Positions 49,563 through 61,911 of a DNA stretch of 64,000 nt are shown here, in pieces; positions within the stretch are counted from its first letter, which is position 1; each line of letters starts with the position of its first letter. The notes beneath the pieces are model-generated. The model made no database searches. It was not told the DNA's origin and saw only the letters and a list, made by a program, of their open reading frames with translations. The stretch comes from Tanytarsus gracilentus (Eukaryota; Arthropoda; Insecta; Diptera; Chironomidae), in assembly GCA_038502055.1 (NCBI GenBank), contig JAXRKN010000044.1:8812501-8876500 (forward strand). Direction: 5' to 3'. A program made the position numbers and the translations under genes.

Positions 49563-50570
49563 GGGGCGGACGATAGTATATAAATTTTATATATTTTATA
49601 CCTAAAAATATAAAAATATAAATGAGAAATATAAAAATATAAATTTATTTAAAAATATAAATTATATTTTATATCTTTATATCTTTTTTTTTTTTTAACG
49701 ACAAAAAAATAAAAAAATTTTAAATTGCATTTGGCATTTGGATCTCAATTTAAGCACTAAATCTTTGTTCGAATGGTATCAAATCCATCGCTGGATCTTA
49801 GTTCTACTGGATCTCACTTCCAGCACTAAATTTTAAAACTGCTGGTCTCACTTCCAGAGCTGGATCTTGTTCCAATGGTCTAATTTAAGCACTGAATCTA
49901 GTTCCAATGCCTATCAAATCCATCGCTTGATTTTCTTCTACTGGATCTCACTTCCAGACTTCCAGCACTATATTTTAAAACTGCTGGTCTCACTTCCAGA
50001 GCTGGTCTTAGTTCCAATGGATCTCAATTTAAGCACTGAATCTTGTTCGAATGCATATCAAATCCATCGCTTGATTTTACTTCTACTGAATCTCACTTCC
50101 AGACTTCCAGCACTAAATTTTAAAACTGCTGGTCTCACTTCCAGAGCTGGATCTTGTTCCAATGGTCTCAATTTAAGTTCTGAATCTAGTTCGAATGTTA
50201 TCAAATCCATCGCTTGATTTTAGTTCTACTGGATCTCACTTCCAGACTTCCCGCACTAAATCTTAAAGCTACTGGTCTCACTTCCAGAGCTGGTCTTAGT
50301 TCCAATGGATCTCAATTTAAGTTCTGAATCTAGTTCGAATGGTTATCGAATCCATCGATTGATTTTACTTCTACTGGATCTCACTTCCACCTTTAAATTT
50401 TAGTTGAAAAGTCACAATATAGAGTAAATTCCGATCGAAAAGTATATAAAAATATAAAAATATAAAAAATATAAAAAATATAAAAATATAAATGAGGTAT
50501 ATAAAAATATAAAAATATAAATTTTAGATTTTTATATACCCAAAAAATTTATATCCAAGTCGTCCGCCCC
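49563..50570. mobile_element. 1-kb element with GGGGCGGACGA inverted ends and internal tandem repeats
   Basis: 11-bp terminal inverted repeats GGGGCGGACGA (49563-49573) and TCGTCCGCCCC (50560-50570), each followed inward by A/T-rich TATAAAAATA-type subterminal arrays. Flanks show an imperfect direct repeat, CTGAAAATTATAA (49550-49562) and CTGAAATTATAA (50571-50582), differing by one A. The centre is a tandem array (next entry). No coding capacity. The superfamily is unclear because the direct repeat is longer than usual for TIR elements. Confidence 0.72.
49741..50392 (+). repeat. Tandem repeat of about 145 bp, roughly 4.5 copies
   Basis: The phrase CTGGTCTCACTTCCAGAGCTGG recurs at about 49842, 49983, 50128 and 50273 (spacing 141-145 bp), with associated phrases ATCAAATCCATCGCTTGATTTT and CAATTTAAGCACTGAATCT. 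Copies differ by substitutions and small deletions. One frame stays open for about 116 codons through part of the array, but the units are not multiples of three throughout, so coding is unlikely. Confidence 0.9.
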
Positions 50571-50582
50571 CTGAAATTATAA

Positions 50583-51196
50583 AATTTAACGTCATATTGT
50601 TGATAGCATTCTCAAAATATACAACAACAGATGCCGTTGATTAATCAAAAAAATCTTTTAATTTCTTCCGTAAAGATGCTCACGAAAGGATGAAAAATAA
50701 AATTTTTCTACCTCTCGACGATATTAAGAATAAGCAGGTGGTCGCGTAGCTCACAAATAAAAAGCAACAACAGTCATGCTTTTAATCTTTTTCTTAACTA
50801 TAAAGACCCAAAAGATTTCACTCAAAAAAAATTAAATGGAGCCACGTGATGGAAGTGCGATGCATCTTTTTCATGTTCCCTTTTATGCAGGCACCTCCAT
50901 ATCATGAAATTATTTTCAGCCTAAGAAAATCACGTTCGCGTTCTTGGAACTGATTTTAAATTTTTTTTAAATGGGATGTACGAACAAAAAAATTTTGTCA
51001 TCTTCATTCGACACGTGATTAATTATTCATTAAGTAGAAAAATGTTGAAGAACTCAACAAAAAGAGCTGGCGAGACAATGAGAGAGAAAAATTTCCATTT
51101 TAACCAGCCAGGCATGCATTGAAGGCACTGAACATTGAATTTGGTATTCTCTTGAGATTTTTTAAAGTAACACAGGAAATTGTCAGAAAAAATCAA
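50583..51196. other. Intergenic, no feature recognised
   Basis: No gene or repeat recognised between the 1-kb element and arm A2. Confidence 0.5.
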
Positions 51197-52424
51197 TTCC
51201 AGATGTTAATAGAGATTTTTATTTATATCAAAAAATTGAATGTCAAATGATCTCCATATGCGAATGATATTAATCAGCTCAATTTATTCTTCCAAAATCT
51301 AATAAATATTCACGAGATAAAAATTCTTTTCATATTTTTATGTGCTTTACTTCTGTTTGTGGTTCATGCGAGTGATTTTTGTATCACATTTTACCCTCAT
51401 AATATTTTTTACACTCACCGCAAGTGAACATAAATTTTATTAACTAGATGCAGGAATTATGAGCCATTCAATTATCACATGCATTGAGAGCATCCTCGCA
51501 TACCAAATAATTTTTTAAGGGTTGATCATGTTCGAGTGGAAAAAGAGGAAATTTTATTTACACAAAAAAATCTGTCGTGAATTTTAGTCTTCTCAATTGA
51601 ATATCGCAACATTTGCATAACGATTTGTGTTTTTTGAGAGGGTTCACACACTAACAATGCGGAAGGATTAAGGAAAACAACTTAACCCAGATGCACTTGC
51701 TTATCTTTTTATCACTAAATTTTTTATATTACTTTATGATGATTTTTTATGACAATTGTTGAATTTCTTCCCCTAACTTAATTCACATGGAATTAGCAAC
51801 TATTGTCACACATGAACATGAAAAGTGATTTTTTGTTTGCATTCAACAAAACATAAAAAAGTGGTCAGAAATTATGATTTGCATAAAAAATGTGTTTTGA
51901 CCCTCATGAAATGCACTTGAGGGTTTGATATGTAAATTTGATCAATTGAATGCTAATAAAGTGTCAATCGAGAAGATTTTTATTGATTAATCGAGTGATT
52001 TGCATTTTTAGTGAGTCAAGTTGAGAAAAATTTTGCAGTTCGAATTGATTAATGAATTTTTTTTAATTTCAACCCTTCATGTTCATCTCGATGCGTACAC
52101 AGGAAATCGTGCTGACTGACAATTAACTCTTTCACACCACAAAAATTAAATTGTATGAAGTTCATCATCATCAATCATAAAACGAGAGCAAAAAAGTTCA
52201 ATAGTGAAGCAAGTGAAATCGCACATGAGGGCGAGAAGGAGAATTTTAAACAATTTGTTACCGACACGCGGCATTAATCGTTGGACAATGCATTTTATTA
52301 TTTTACAGCATGTGCGATATTTTAAAATTTGGTTGCGTGGTTCTCATGGATGCAAAACTGGAATTTAAAAAATTGTCTCGAGGGATTTAAATTTATTATT
52401 TTACATTATTTTAATTTAACACAA

Positions 52425-53295
52425 CCAAACTAAAATTTTATTTTATGATCTGTTTTAAAATAGGGTATTTGAAAATTATGCTCTATTGTTCTGTAAAATC
52501 TTTTATAAGATAATTTTGTTTTGAATGAAAGTAAAATTTTGAATTGTAAACTAAGATTTATTTTTATTTTTATTTTTAAAAGATAAAAAATGAAAGGAAT
52601 AATTTGATTTTGTAAAGATTTAGGAAATGAGTTTTTTCGCTCCGTAAAATAGTTTATATTATAAAAAAAAATATTAAATTTTTGCGATTCAAAATTAAGT
52701 GTGATTGAATGGGAAAAAGATTTGATCTGTAAAAAAGATCATAACTTCGACTGATATTTAATTGTTTAAGTGAAAGTGTGGTGGTAGTAGAGCAGAATTT
52801 TGGGATTTGTGAAATAAATAATTTTTGGCTTGAAGTAAAGTTATAGGAAGAAGAAAAGCTGGTAAATGAGATTTAATAAATCTTGGCCGCGCATATTCTG
52901 ATTTGATAGCGATCTCTTGATGTTTATAATTGAACTAACTTAAATTAAATATGCAAATTAATAAAAATTAGAAAAAGGAAAATAAAAATGTTGTGATAAG
53001 GAAAGATAAAGTTAATTGCTGCTTTATCTTATTTTTTTTCTTAAACCCAAAGTCAATTATTTCTATTTATATTGATTTTATTTGAAAGTTATAAATAATT
53101 TTGACCAATTTTTTTGGTAATTCAATTAATTATTAAGAATGTTTATAATTTTTGTTTCGGGTTGTTTGGAAAGATGGATCTGTTAATTTTATCCCTAAAA
53201 AAACATATTTGGTTAATAAAAATCAGGTAGAAATTTGATCTCTGTAGAACCAGTTGTTTTTTGAATTTCATTGTAAGATTTTCCGATGCGAACAT
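52425..53295 (-). pseudogene. Sulfotransferase pseudogene in arm A2
   Basis: The - strand starts ATGTTCGCATCGGAAAATCTTACA at 53295, identical to the start of the intact gene at 29595, and then loses most of exon 1, including the PAPS loop. Exon 2 remnants are recognisable: GGCCAAGATTTATTAAATCTCATTTACCAGC (52,866-52,897 region) preserves the catalytic-histidine segment, and further pieces match down to about 52,440. Many small deletions and frameshifts remove any continuous frame. The intron lacks the mobile element found in the intact copy. Confidence 0.9.
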
Positions 53296-53671
53296 GTTGA
53301 AAAATAATTAAGTACTGATTTTTTTCCACTTCAAAAAGGCGCCTGACTTTCTTTATCAGATAAAAATAAACTTAACAATAAAAACTTATCACACTTTAAC
53401 GATTTAACCTGAAAAGATTAAAAATTAATTTATTATAAAAATATCTTAATAATTTTTATTATTCATCAAATAATTGTGTCCAAATTTTTGTAATTTAAAC
53501 GTTTAAAAAATAATTTTTAGCTCATTTTCTCAACATCACTCAAATTCCTACTGTAGAAATTCTACGTCACAAAAATTGAAAATTGTATGGTTCTACATAC
53601 AAATGTTGTTATACTTTACAAGTGGCGTTAGCCAAATTGGAGTGACATTAAAAAAAGCTGAAATTTTAGGT

Positions 53672-53858
53672 ATCGCTTCTCGGCCGAATGGCTAAGATCA
53701 AAGTGTAGTATCTGTTCTTATCAGCTTAACATCTGGTAGTTTCTGCATAGCAGAACAAACAAATGTTAAACTGATTTTTGGAAATTGGCGGATACAAAGA
53801 AGCTTGCTTCTGTTCTGCTCGTGTTGGCCTAGTATTGCAGTACATCTAGGATCGGCAC
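53672..53858 (+). ncRNA. U2: U2 spliceosomal snRNA, copy 2
   Basis: All 187 nt are the same as copy 1 by direct reading, including the branch-recognition GTAGTA, the Sm site and the 3' stem-loops. The upstream 70 bp, with the candidate PSE CAAGTGGCGTTAGCC at about 53,620, is also kept, so this copy is probably active too. The two genes point away from the interior of the inverted pair. Confidence 0.97.
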
Positions 53859-54658
53859 AAATAATTCAATCACATAAAATAAATTCTAAATCACTTATCT
53901 CTCACGACAAAAAAGAAGAAGAGAAAAAAGTTCTCATCAAAGTCTGTGAAAAATATTTTTGTAGGAGGCTCTCATAATTTTCACATGAAGAATTGCTTGG
54001 GAAAGAAAAATAATTTACTCGACTGACCAACATGACGAACGTCTTAAGACAAAACTTAGAGAGAAGAGAAATGAATGTGAGAATATGAGTCGTGAAAAAT
54101 GAATTAACGAGGCAATAAAAGAATTACAAAACAAGCCAAGCCGATGATGAGAGTGTTTTCCGAAATTGATCCACACACAAACTTAAATGGCTCTATGATC
54201 GCCTTTTTTGCTTCACGACGCTCTTCTCAATGTCGGCAAAAGAGTTCGTGAAGATCAAAAGTCGTGAGAAATTTCAGAAATTCTTTCGCAATCTTCTTCT
54301 CCTTTGCACTCAAGACTCTGACTCGGACACGGTAAAAATAAATGAAATGTAATTAATTTTTCACATGTCCCGAGAGAGATGAGATGAAGTTAGTTAGTGC
54401 TCGATAGTCATCATCATTACTTCGATTAGTCACAATTGCCACTCTTAAGAATGATTAATCAGCATTCTAAAAAAAGCTCATCAATGAAAGAAATCTGAAA
54501 ATTAACCTCGACGATGAAATTATGCAACAATTGTATGAGTGAGAGTCGCGTCAATAAAAATGCTGAAACCACCTGTTCCTTCTCTCTTTTCAACTCTTTT
54601 TCGTTTTCATTAGCAATTCAACAAAAAAAATTCTCTTCCGTAAGAAGCGAGGAACAGA

Positions 54659-55857
54659 AAAAGAACAAAATTGTTGAATTTTTTTACGCTCGCTGTTCTT
54701 TTGAGTTTTTTCTGCCTTACATGCATTTAGTGAATTTTTTGCACCACTTTTAAAATGCACTCGGGGATTCGCGCATAATTTTTTGATGTTCTTATTTCGA
54801 CATTTTTTTTTGCGGTGGAACTCACAACATAACATAATGATGTCGACAATCATGATAATGGCACTAAAATATTCCGACTAAATGATGCGAAAATACATTT
54901 ATTTTTTTTACCATTTGGTTGAGACTTCCTCAAATAAGTTTGTTGAGTTGTCATCGGAATAAAATTGCTACAAATTTCAAAATGAAAAAAAATCGGAGAA
55001 TCAAAAAGAATTACTCAGTTTTATTTAAAATTTAAAGATTTGAACGTTTAATAAATAATTTTTTGAACTTACGTTAGCAAAAATACAATTTTTAGATTTG
55101 ACTGTCCATCGAGCTTACATTTTATGGAATAATTTTTTCCGTATCCATAAGCATAAAATTCATATCCGCAACACGTTCCAGTTCCACAAGAAGGGACTTT
55201 CTAATTAGCAGTCAGACGAATGCAATGCGTTGAATTATTGTCCATTCTTTCAAATAGCTCACAAACACTAATTTTAGGGGCCCATCAAAATTATTTTAAT
55301 GTCTTTCAAATTTTTTATCCCACCTGCTCGTCATTTTGTTCGAGGATCACAGAAAAATAATTTCAATCCTGTTGAATTTGTTTACTTTTGCTGAGTGTGT
55401 GCATGGGCATATGTTTAGAATAATTCTATGGAGACATTGAGCGTTTTCTGTATGATGTGCAACAAATTGTTGGAAACCAGTTGAATTTGAAATTGGATCA
55501 TGAAATTATGTTGTTGCACTTAATCCTCAACATGCATCATCCAGGTGATTTCTGTCTTTATCGAATGATCTAAAAATCTATTGAAATTCATCATGATGGT
55601 GGATGCAGTTGTTGCGTCTAAAAATAATCATTTGTTGCTTTTTGAGGATTTTAAAAGGGAAAAAATTTTAGAGGAATAAAAAATAACCTTAAAATTTTTA
55701 TTAAGACCAAAATATTATTAAATTTTTATCCATTGACTAAAAATTCAAATTTTGACTTCCAAAGCAATGAAAATTTTACATCGGTGATTCACTTTTCACC
55801 TTTCAGTTATTTTTCTTATCTATATGCTGCTTTAATAAAAAATGCTCATCGAGAGTC
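54659..55857. other. Unique spacer between arms A2 and C2
   Basis: Not part of either inverted pair. Apart from the cysteine-rich fragment listed separately, nothing is recognised. Confidence 0.5.
55069..55284 (-). pseudogene. Cysteine-rich protein fragment with one in-frame stop
   Basis: A 72-codon frame on the - strand, interrupted by a single TAG at 55203-55201, reads VCELFERMDNNSTHCIRLTAN, stop, then KVPSCGTGTCCGYEFYAYGYG and continues KNYSIKCKLDGQ. The Cys spacing, aromatic/Gly run and N-glycosylation-like NNST are reminiscent of a small secreted or extracellular domain. The TAG is part of TTAG, so it could instead be a splice acceptor joining two exons, and GTAAGC after ATAAAAT could be a donor. 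No start or signal peptide was found nearby. The family is unknown to me. Confidence 0.35.
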
Positions 55858-57545
55858 GAAAATTGTGTAAACAGAGACGTTTGAAAAATGATAAAATGCA
55901 GCTGGAAAGGAACTCAATTTTTGTCTTTTTTGTGTGGCGTTGAGTGAAGAAGAATTTTTTGTGAGGCATTTCAAGTTCTCTAATGCTGTCATTCGATGTA
56001 AAATGAGACTTTTCTGTGAAATTATCTTGCACGATGAATTTTTTATATCCACACATACTTTAAGTATGACCCAGAGCAGATAATTGGTGTCAAAATATTA
56101 AAGAAAAGTTTTTTAGGGGAGATAAAATTGAAAAAAATAATTTTTTATTTCCACTCGATGGTGGTTGAATAAAAAAGATAAAATCTAAACTTTTCTGGAG
56201 TTGAAAATGTGAAGAAATTGCAGTTTGACATTTTAAATTTTCCGTCTGACAATTTTAATCAAATATTTTCATTTTGTCGCGTGTAAATGTTGATTTTGTG
56301 CTCGATATGAAATTTTATGAAACTTAAAAATATTTCAATAAAGTTTGAATGAATAGAAAAATGTCTTCGTGGTTTCACTGAAGACATCATTGCCATTTGA
56401 ATGGATATGAATATGACATGAACGAAGTTCTTAAGAGAGAGAAACACACCTGGAAAGATGCTGAATGTTTTGCAACTTCCTGTCTTTTCAATCCTCATCA
56501 TTTAATTTCTTCTTCTTCTTTGCTCATTTTTTGCTGCGAGATTCAAATCAGAAAAATTTGCATTTAATTCAACATGCGACAATTTCATAGCAATTTCCAA
56601 CATCCTTTCATCAATTAAGTCCAAGCGCACTCGATGATTACGACCATCTTCATATCCGTCATGGATTGTTGCCCGCATGTCTTGAAATTATTTTTAATTT
56701 TAATGCAATTCTTGCGGTCATACATCAAGCACTTCATGAGGGTTCAGAACTGCAAATGTGCAACATTGGTCGCGGTTAAAAGTCATCTCAAAATGTCTTA
56801 GAAAGTTCAAATATTTATTTTTCTTCCCCTTGCGACTGTCATGCGATGCTAATTGATTTCTTAAATTTGTTTTATTTAAAAATTTTATCCCCTTTTTTGC
56901 ATTTGATGCATGGCGTTTAAATTTAATCTCCAGGTAATGGAATTAAGAAAAATTTAAGATTTTGTGAGAAAAAGAAAAAAATTTCTCGGAACTTTTTTGT
57001 TTGTTTTTCAGCAACATTTTTCTCATTCACAGCAACAAATTAATGTACAGTGATGTAAACATCAACATCGGTATCGTTTTCATAAACAAGCCGCAATTTG
57101 ATCATGAGAGCTACCGCGTAATAAATCATCTCTACCGACAGTCACTCGAGAACTCTTTTCGAAAGTTCATAAAAATTATTTTTGCAATTAAAAAAAGTGC
57201 ATTGGACAAAAATCACCTCGAGGGCATGACAGATTGAAAAGACGACACGAAGAATTGTTCAAAGAGAGAAAAAGAAGAAGAAAAGAAATGATTGGAAATA
57301 TTTTTTGGAACCACCACCTGCTTTTTTTTCGTTGGTGTTTTTTGGATCTTTTCATATATTTTTTGCTGCTCTTGAATACACAAAAAGGTTCACAAAAAAA
57401 ATTTCTAAGAGAATGTCTGCATTTGTGTTGGTGAAGTTATTCTTCTTTAGATTTTTGTATGAAAATCTTCATCCGTAAAAAATAAAATTATGAGAAGCAC
57501 AGTCAACATATGGCTTCTTTTACGATGAATCCAGATCAGATTATG
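55858..57545 (-). repeat. Inverted duplication arm C2 (copy of bib intron 3 sequence)
   Basis: Partner of 43,877-45,373 in opposite orientation. It includes about 190 bp of unmatched sequence at 56,060-56,250. No bib exon is present here, only intron sequence. Confidence 0.9.
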
Positions 57546-60470
57546 AGAGTGAAGTCTTCAGTTAATTTTATGGAAGGGTTAATTTAGTTCTTTTTGGGGA
57601 ACATCAGCTGTACATCACACAAACAATTTTTTATTACATTTTTATGCTTCACTATGCTTATAAATTACGTTTGATTAGTTTTTCTGTAAATTTTTATTGC
57701 GTATCTAAAAATTATCATGATCATTGTAGAAATTTAATGGAGTTTGTGACACTGCAAAATTTAGAGCTTAAAAATTTCTAAGAATTTTGTCACTTCATGT
57801 TTCAACTTTCAAGACGTTTCGTTTCTTTTGAATACATTTAGAAATTCTTGCGAATTTTTTTTAATGCAGCTTGCTTCTGATATTTGGGTCAATTCAATTA
57901 AAATTATATCTAAATTTTGCTTCTGACTGCTAGACTGAAAAGTTTGTAAGGGTTAAAAGTAATACAAATTGATGGACTTAATTATTTTAAAAAGTAAATG
58001 GAATATTTATTAAAATTAGGAAGTTTATTTCAATTATTTTTATTAATTTCCATCCCTTGAAAATTTATTTTCTTGAATCTATTCTTGTGATCATCATCGT
58101 TAAAATATGATCAGCACTCTAACAAAAAATATCCTCGCTGCACTCTCGTCGTCTGTCACAAGCTTCTTCTTAATCATCCTTCTTAATATCTTTTCCACAC
58201 ATGCCATATGCTTATGCTGCACCATTTTTTCTATGATTTTTTGTGTTATTCCTTTTTTACTGAAATCTAATACGAGCAACAGTTTCAAAGCAGGCAAAAA
58301 ACGCTCTCAAAAATTTTAAAATATATTTCTTTTAACACACACTAAAAAGAGCGGCAGGTGGTTTCAATTTGAATCTCATCGCATGACGAGGATTCTTTTT
58401 GTTGGAGCTCTCGAAAAAAATGTATTTGGGTAAATAAAAAAACACGAGGATGCGTTAAAAAATCTTTTTTTAATCTTCTGGACACGTGATGGGAGCACGA
58501 CCGACTTAAAACCAAATTTGCATTTCAGTAGTGAAAATAAGATTCGACAATCGGCGCCGGGAGCGAAAAAAGGCATGAAAAATTCTTCTTCATGCTCTTT
58601 TTGGTATGACTACGTTGAAAATTCTCAGCAGGGGACTAAAATTTCGTTTCATGTGTGTTGATAATGAGGTGTTTGGCTGTAAATTAATTAATTGATGTCA
58701 TAAATTAATTTCTGGTTTGATTTGTAAGAAAAAATCTTGCATTAAAGTGTGAAAATTTTACAGTGAAGACTCTGAAAGAGAATTCATTGAAATTTTTTTT
58801 AAATCGATGAAGTCAATTTAAATGTCAACTACTGAAACTGAAAGTGCTGTTAATGTTGCATAAAATTAAATTTTATTATGCGAATGCGAGAAGGACATTG
58901 AAAAAAATTAATGCGGTATGTGAGGAAAAAACAATTTGCCGGAGGGTTAAAAATTCGCACGACGTAATTTATTGGGCTTCATTTAAATGCATGTCAAAAT
59001 ATTTTTTTTAATTCAAGGTTTCAATAATATTTGTACGTTAGTTTTTTTAAATTAATTTACATTTTACATTTTTGTAAAGTTCACCGCCCTTTTCTCTCTT
59101 TAATTTCACGATCAATTTTTTTAAGACTCAAAAATTCCACGAAGGCAGGTGCAACGCCATTTGTGATAAGATTGCAACACTTATTAATTCTCTTAAAAAG
59201 TTTTCGCATCGCATCGCAGAGTCTGTTTTTACCTTTGCTCACACAGACACACACACACATTCACTAAATCAAATGATTCCGCTGAGGCATGCGTTGAACT
59301 GCAATTATCTCGCATGAGACTATAATTATGCACAATATATGCGAAGATCCCGATTGCAACTTAGTAGGAGAGAATTAATGAGCGTATGGGTATTGAAGGG
59401 AAGGAAGTGCTTCGGATGTTGCCCTCTTATTTCCTCTCAAATCAATTTTACATTGTTGTCTTTCATCTTTGATGCATGCTTGTTGTTCTTTAAAAATACT
59501 TCCTTTAGTTTCTGAAAACAAATTCAAAATGATCCTTTTAATTATTTCATCGCGAGCTAGCAACAGTTAACAGCATGTAGTGAAATTAATTTTTACCCCT
59601 TAAACTTATGCAATATTTAAAACTCGACATTAAACTTAAATCCTTATTAAAATATTTATGAATGAAACATTCCTGCATGCTTGCGAATTTTTAGCGTAAC
59701 CCAACAAAGTTGTCGTAACGCTTATATGCTCTTCGTTCCGTCTGTCAGTATCATTTTTTCTCAGGCATTCTTATCTCAGTATGCATGGAGAGAATTTCAA
59801 AATAATGCCAATAGATGGAGGAACTTTTTAAATTTTTCAGCTACGTTATAGATATTTATTTTTATTTGTTAAAAGATGCTTTTCGGTACCGACCTGCTAC
59901 ATTTTTTTGCTTTAAGGTACCGACACTATTATTAAATCACAATATTTAACTTGTCAATTGGACAGTCTTTAATACAAGGTACAATTTTTAATTCCAATAT
60001 ATATACAATTTTTAATGTTTCCGTTAAAAGTGAAAAAAAACAGCAGAAAGCTTTTCAAAATAATTTTTTTTATTTCGTTATCAAAGAAAAAAATTTGTAA
60101 CAGAATTTTGCCGTCATCGAACACGTCACTAAAATAAAGTAAATATTTCTATTATTCACCAATTACGCAGCGAGATTTTGGCGTCATTGATTGGAAAGAT
60201 TTTAAATTATAAATTTCTCTGACTCATCCGCATTTTAAAAGTTTAATGAATTATTCAGAGCTGTCAATTCGAGGCGCAAAGACAAAAACACTTCTCGAGG
60301 CATCGGTTGCATAGTTTTTAATTTCTCGAGGTGTTTCCCGACGCATGGAAAAAAATTCTTTCAAGATAAGATTGATAATAAAAAGGTCGTTGTCGTTATC
60401 AGTTGACGGTTCGTCAGTCTCTAAACAACAAACGTCGTAGGCATTTCATTTATTTTTACTCGTTTTAAAA
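57546..60470. other. Intergenic, no gene supported
   Basis: About 2.9 kb without a convincing gene. A 70-codon frame at 58107-58319 has a hydrophobic N-terminus but no supporting context. A short CA repeat occurs near 59,243-59,258, and the string GGTACCGAC recurs near 59,886 and 59,919. The last 100 bp contain the promoter of the GTPase gene. Confidence 0.5.
60375..60404 (+). promoter_or_regulatory. Candidate core promoter of the Rho-like gene
   Basis: A TATA-like ATAATAAAAA at 60375-60384 is followed about 25 bp later by an arthropod initiator TCAGTT (60399-60404), which would give a 5' UTR of about 70 nt. Spacing is right for TATA plus Inr; this is a prediction. Confidence 0.35.
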
Positions 60471-61262
60471 ATGCAAACAACAATCAAAGTTGTAGTTTTT
60501 GGCAGTCAGTTTGTAGGAAAGACCAGTTTGTTAAACGCGTGTGTGTGCAAATCAGAAAGTGAGTTTGACGTTAATAAGCCATTCGAGCACGTGAGCACAA
60601 TGACAGTAGAAATTAGCGATGACATTCTATATAAATTTGAACTTTGGGATACGAGAAGTGTTGAATCATACAAAATTATCGAAGAAATGAAAAATTGTGA
60701 ATTCAGTGTGGCACTCGTGTGTTACTCAGTCATGGAAATTAAATCTTTTGAGGAAGTGAAGAGAAAGGTAAAAATTTATTTATTTAAAAATCCCGTTAAA
60801 TCTGTTTTTTAAAATTAAAAAAATATTTTATAAATTTATTTATTTTTTATTGAAGTTCCATCCTTTTTCTGCATTCCACCTTAATTTTTAACTTAAACAA
60901 TTCTCATATTTTTATACAGTGGATTCCGTTTATTCGCAAAAATTCTCCGAAATCTCACATAATGTTAATTGGAACGAAAGTGGATTTACGTGATGATAGA
61001 GTATCATTGCTGAGGCTTGATCGATTACAAAATCTGAAACCCATCACAGTCGATGAGGGCTATAAATTAGCGAATGATTATGGTGCAACTTTTCATGAGT
61101 GCTCTGCGTATTCAAGGGTGAGAAAATTTTTGAAATAAACGGTCAAAATTAAAACTGAAAATCTATTTTCAGATCGGTATCAACGACGTATTTAATAAAA
61201 TCATAAAAATATATAAAACTCCACCACAACCTCCGCAAAATTGTTTCTGTATTATCGCATGA
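60471..61262 (+). CDS. Divergent Rho-family small GTPase, predicted hydrolysis-deficient
   Basis: Three exons: 60471-60767, 60920-61117 and 61173-61262, in phase, 194 aa, the Rho/Rac size. Rho membership rests on GTKVDLRDD at about 117-125, the insert-helix-like region RLDRLQNLKPITVDEGYKLA, ECSAYSR, and the C-terminal CAAX box CIIA after a PPQPP stretch, so prenylation at the membrane is expected. The P-loop reads GSQFVGKT (residues 11-18), placing Gln where Rac has Gly12. The G3 motif reads DTRSVE (60-65) instead of DTAGQE, so Ala59, Gly60 and Gln61 are all replaced. Such proteins in other families (Rnd, RhoH) stay GTP-bound. All introns are intact and the frame is open, so it is under constraint rather than a pseudogene. 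Orthology to a named fly Rho is not claimed. Confidence 0.88.
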
Positions 61263-61911
61263 TTGTTTCACATTTCTCAAAATTGAGTTTTCAATAAAAA
61301 ATCAGTGAGAATTTTATATTTTGATACTAAAACTCGCTTTTCGAATGACTCAGTTGAAGCATTTTTTCAGGAGCATTCATAAATCCATCAAAGCCTTCGT
61401 TTATTATCCTCGAGCATGCGATTTGCTTGTTATGCATCAAATTCAATCAAAATTCTGCATATGCATGATGTTTCGATTGTTGTCGAGATTTTTCATGTGC
61501 ATTAACAAAAAAAGTTTTCGAATTGAAAAGAATGCCACACAATAAACATGAAATTTTAATCCGCATGCATGAACTATTGAGAGAAGTTATTGATATGCTT
61601 CGAGAGCTTTTCTTATGTGAACGATGCACAAAGGAAATGACAAATGAACTGAAAAGAAGAGATTGAAAAAAGCTTGAGGCGCAATTTTAAGGGTTTTTTG
61701 TTTAATTTTTGAGGTTGATTGAATATTTTTGATTTGATTTTCAAAATGCTGTAGTGAGGTGAACAAAAATATATTTTAAACCAATTAGTTTCATTTTAAA
61801 AATTTTGGATTCCATCAATTTTTGTGTGGAAAATTTTATTGACAGTATCTTAAATTGACACTTAACTGACGCAACACAAAAAATTACTATCGATAACGAG
61901 AATTTTTTTTA
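61263..61911. other. Convergent 3' region between Rho-like gene and PPxY gene
   Basis: No gene seen. AATAAA occurs about 30 bp after the Rho-like stop (61292-61297) on the + strand, and the opposing gene has AATAAA overlapping its stop on the - strand. Confidence 0.5.

Larger units (their letters stand above)
51197..54658 (-). repeat. Inverted duplication arm A2
   Basis: Partner of 28,336-32,100 in opposite orientation. It contains U2 copy 2, a decayed sulfotransferase and the conserved intergenic block. It lacks the 139-bp element and has about 100 bp of extra sequence near 54,490-54,615. Confidence 0.93.

Noticed and set aside
49867..50217. 116-codon frame through the 145-bp array
   Set aside because: Repeat units vary in length out of frame and the array lies inside a mobile element; the translation is a by-product.
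58107..58319. 70-codon frame with a hydrophobic N-terminus
   Set aside because: No splice context, no recognised domain and a mirrored frame on the opposite strand; insufficient support.
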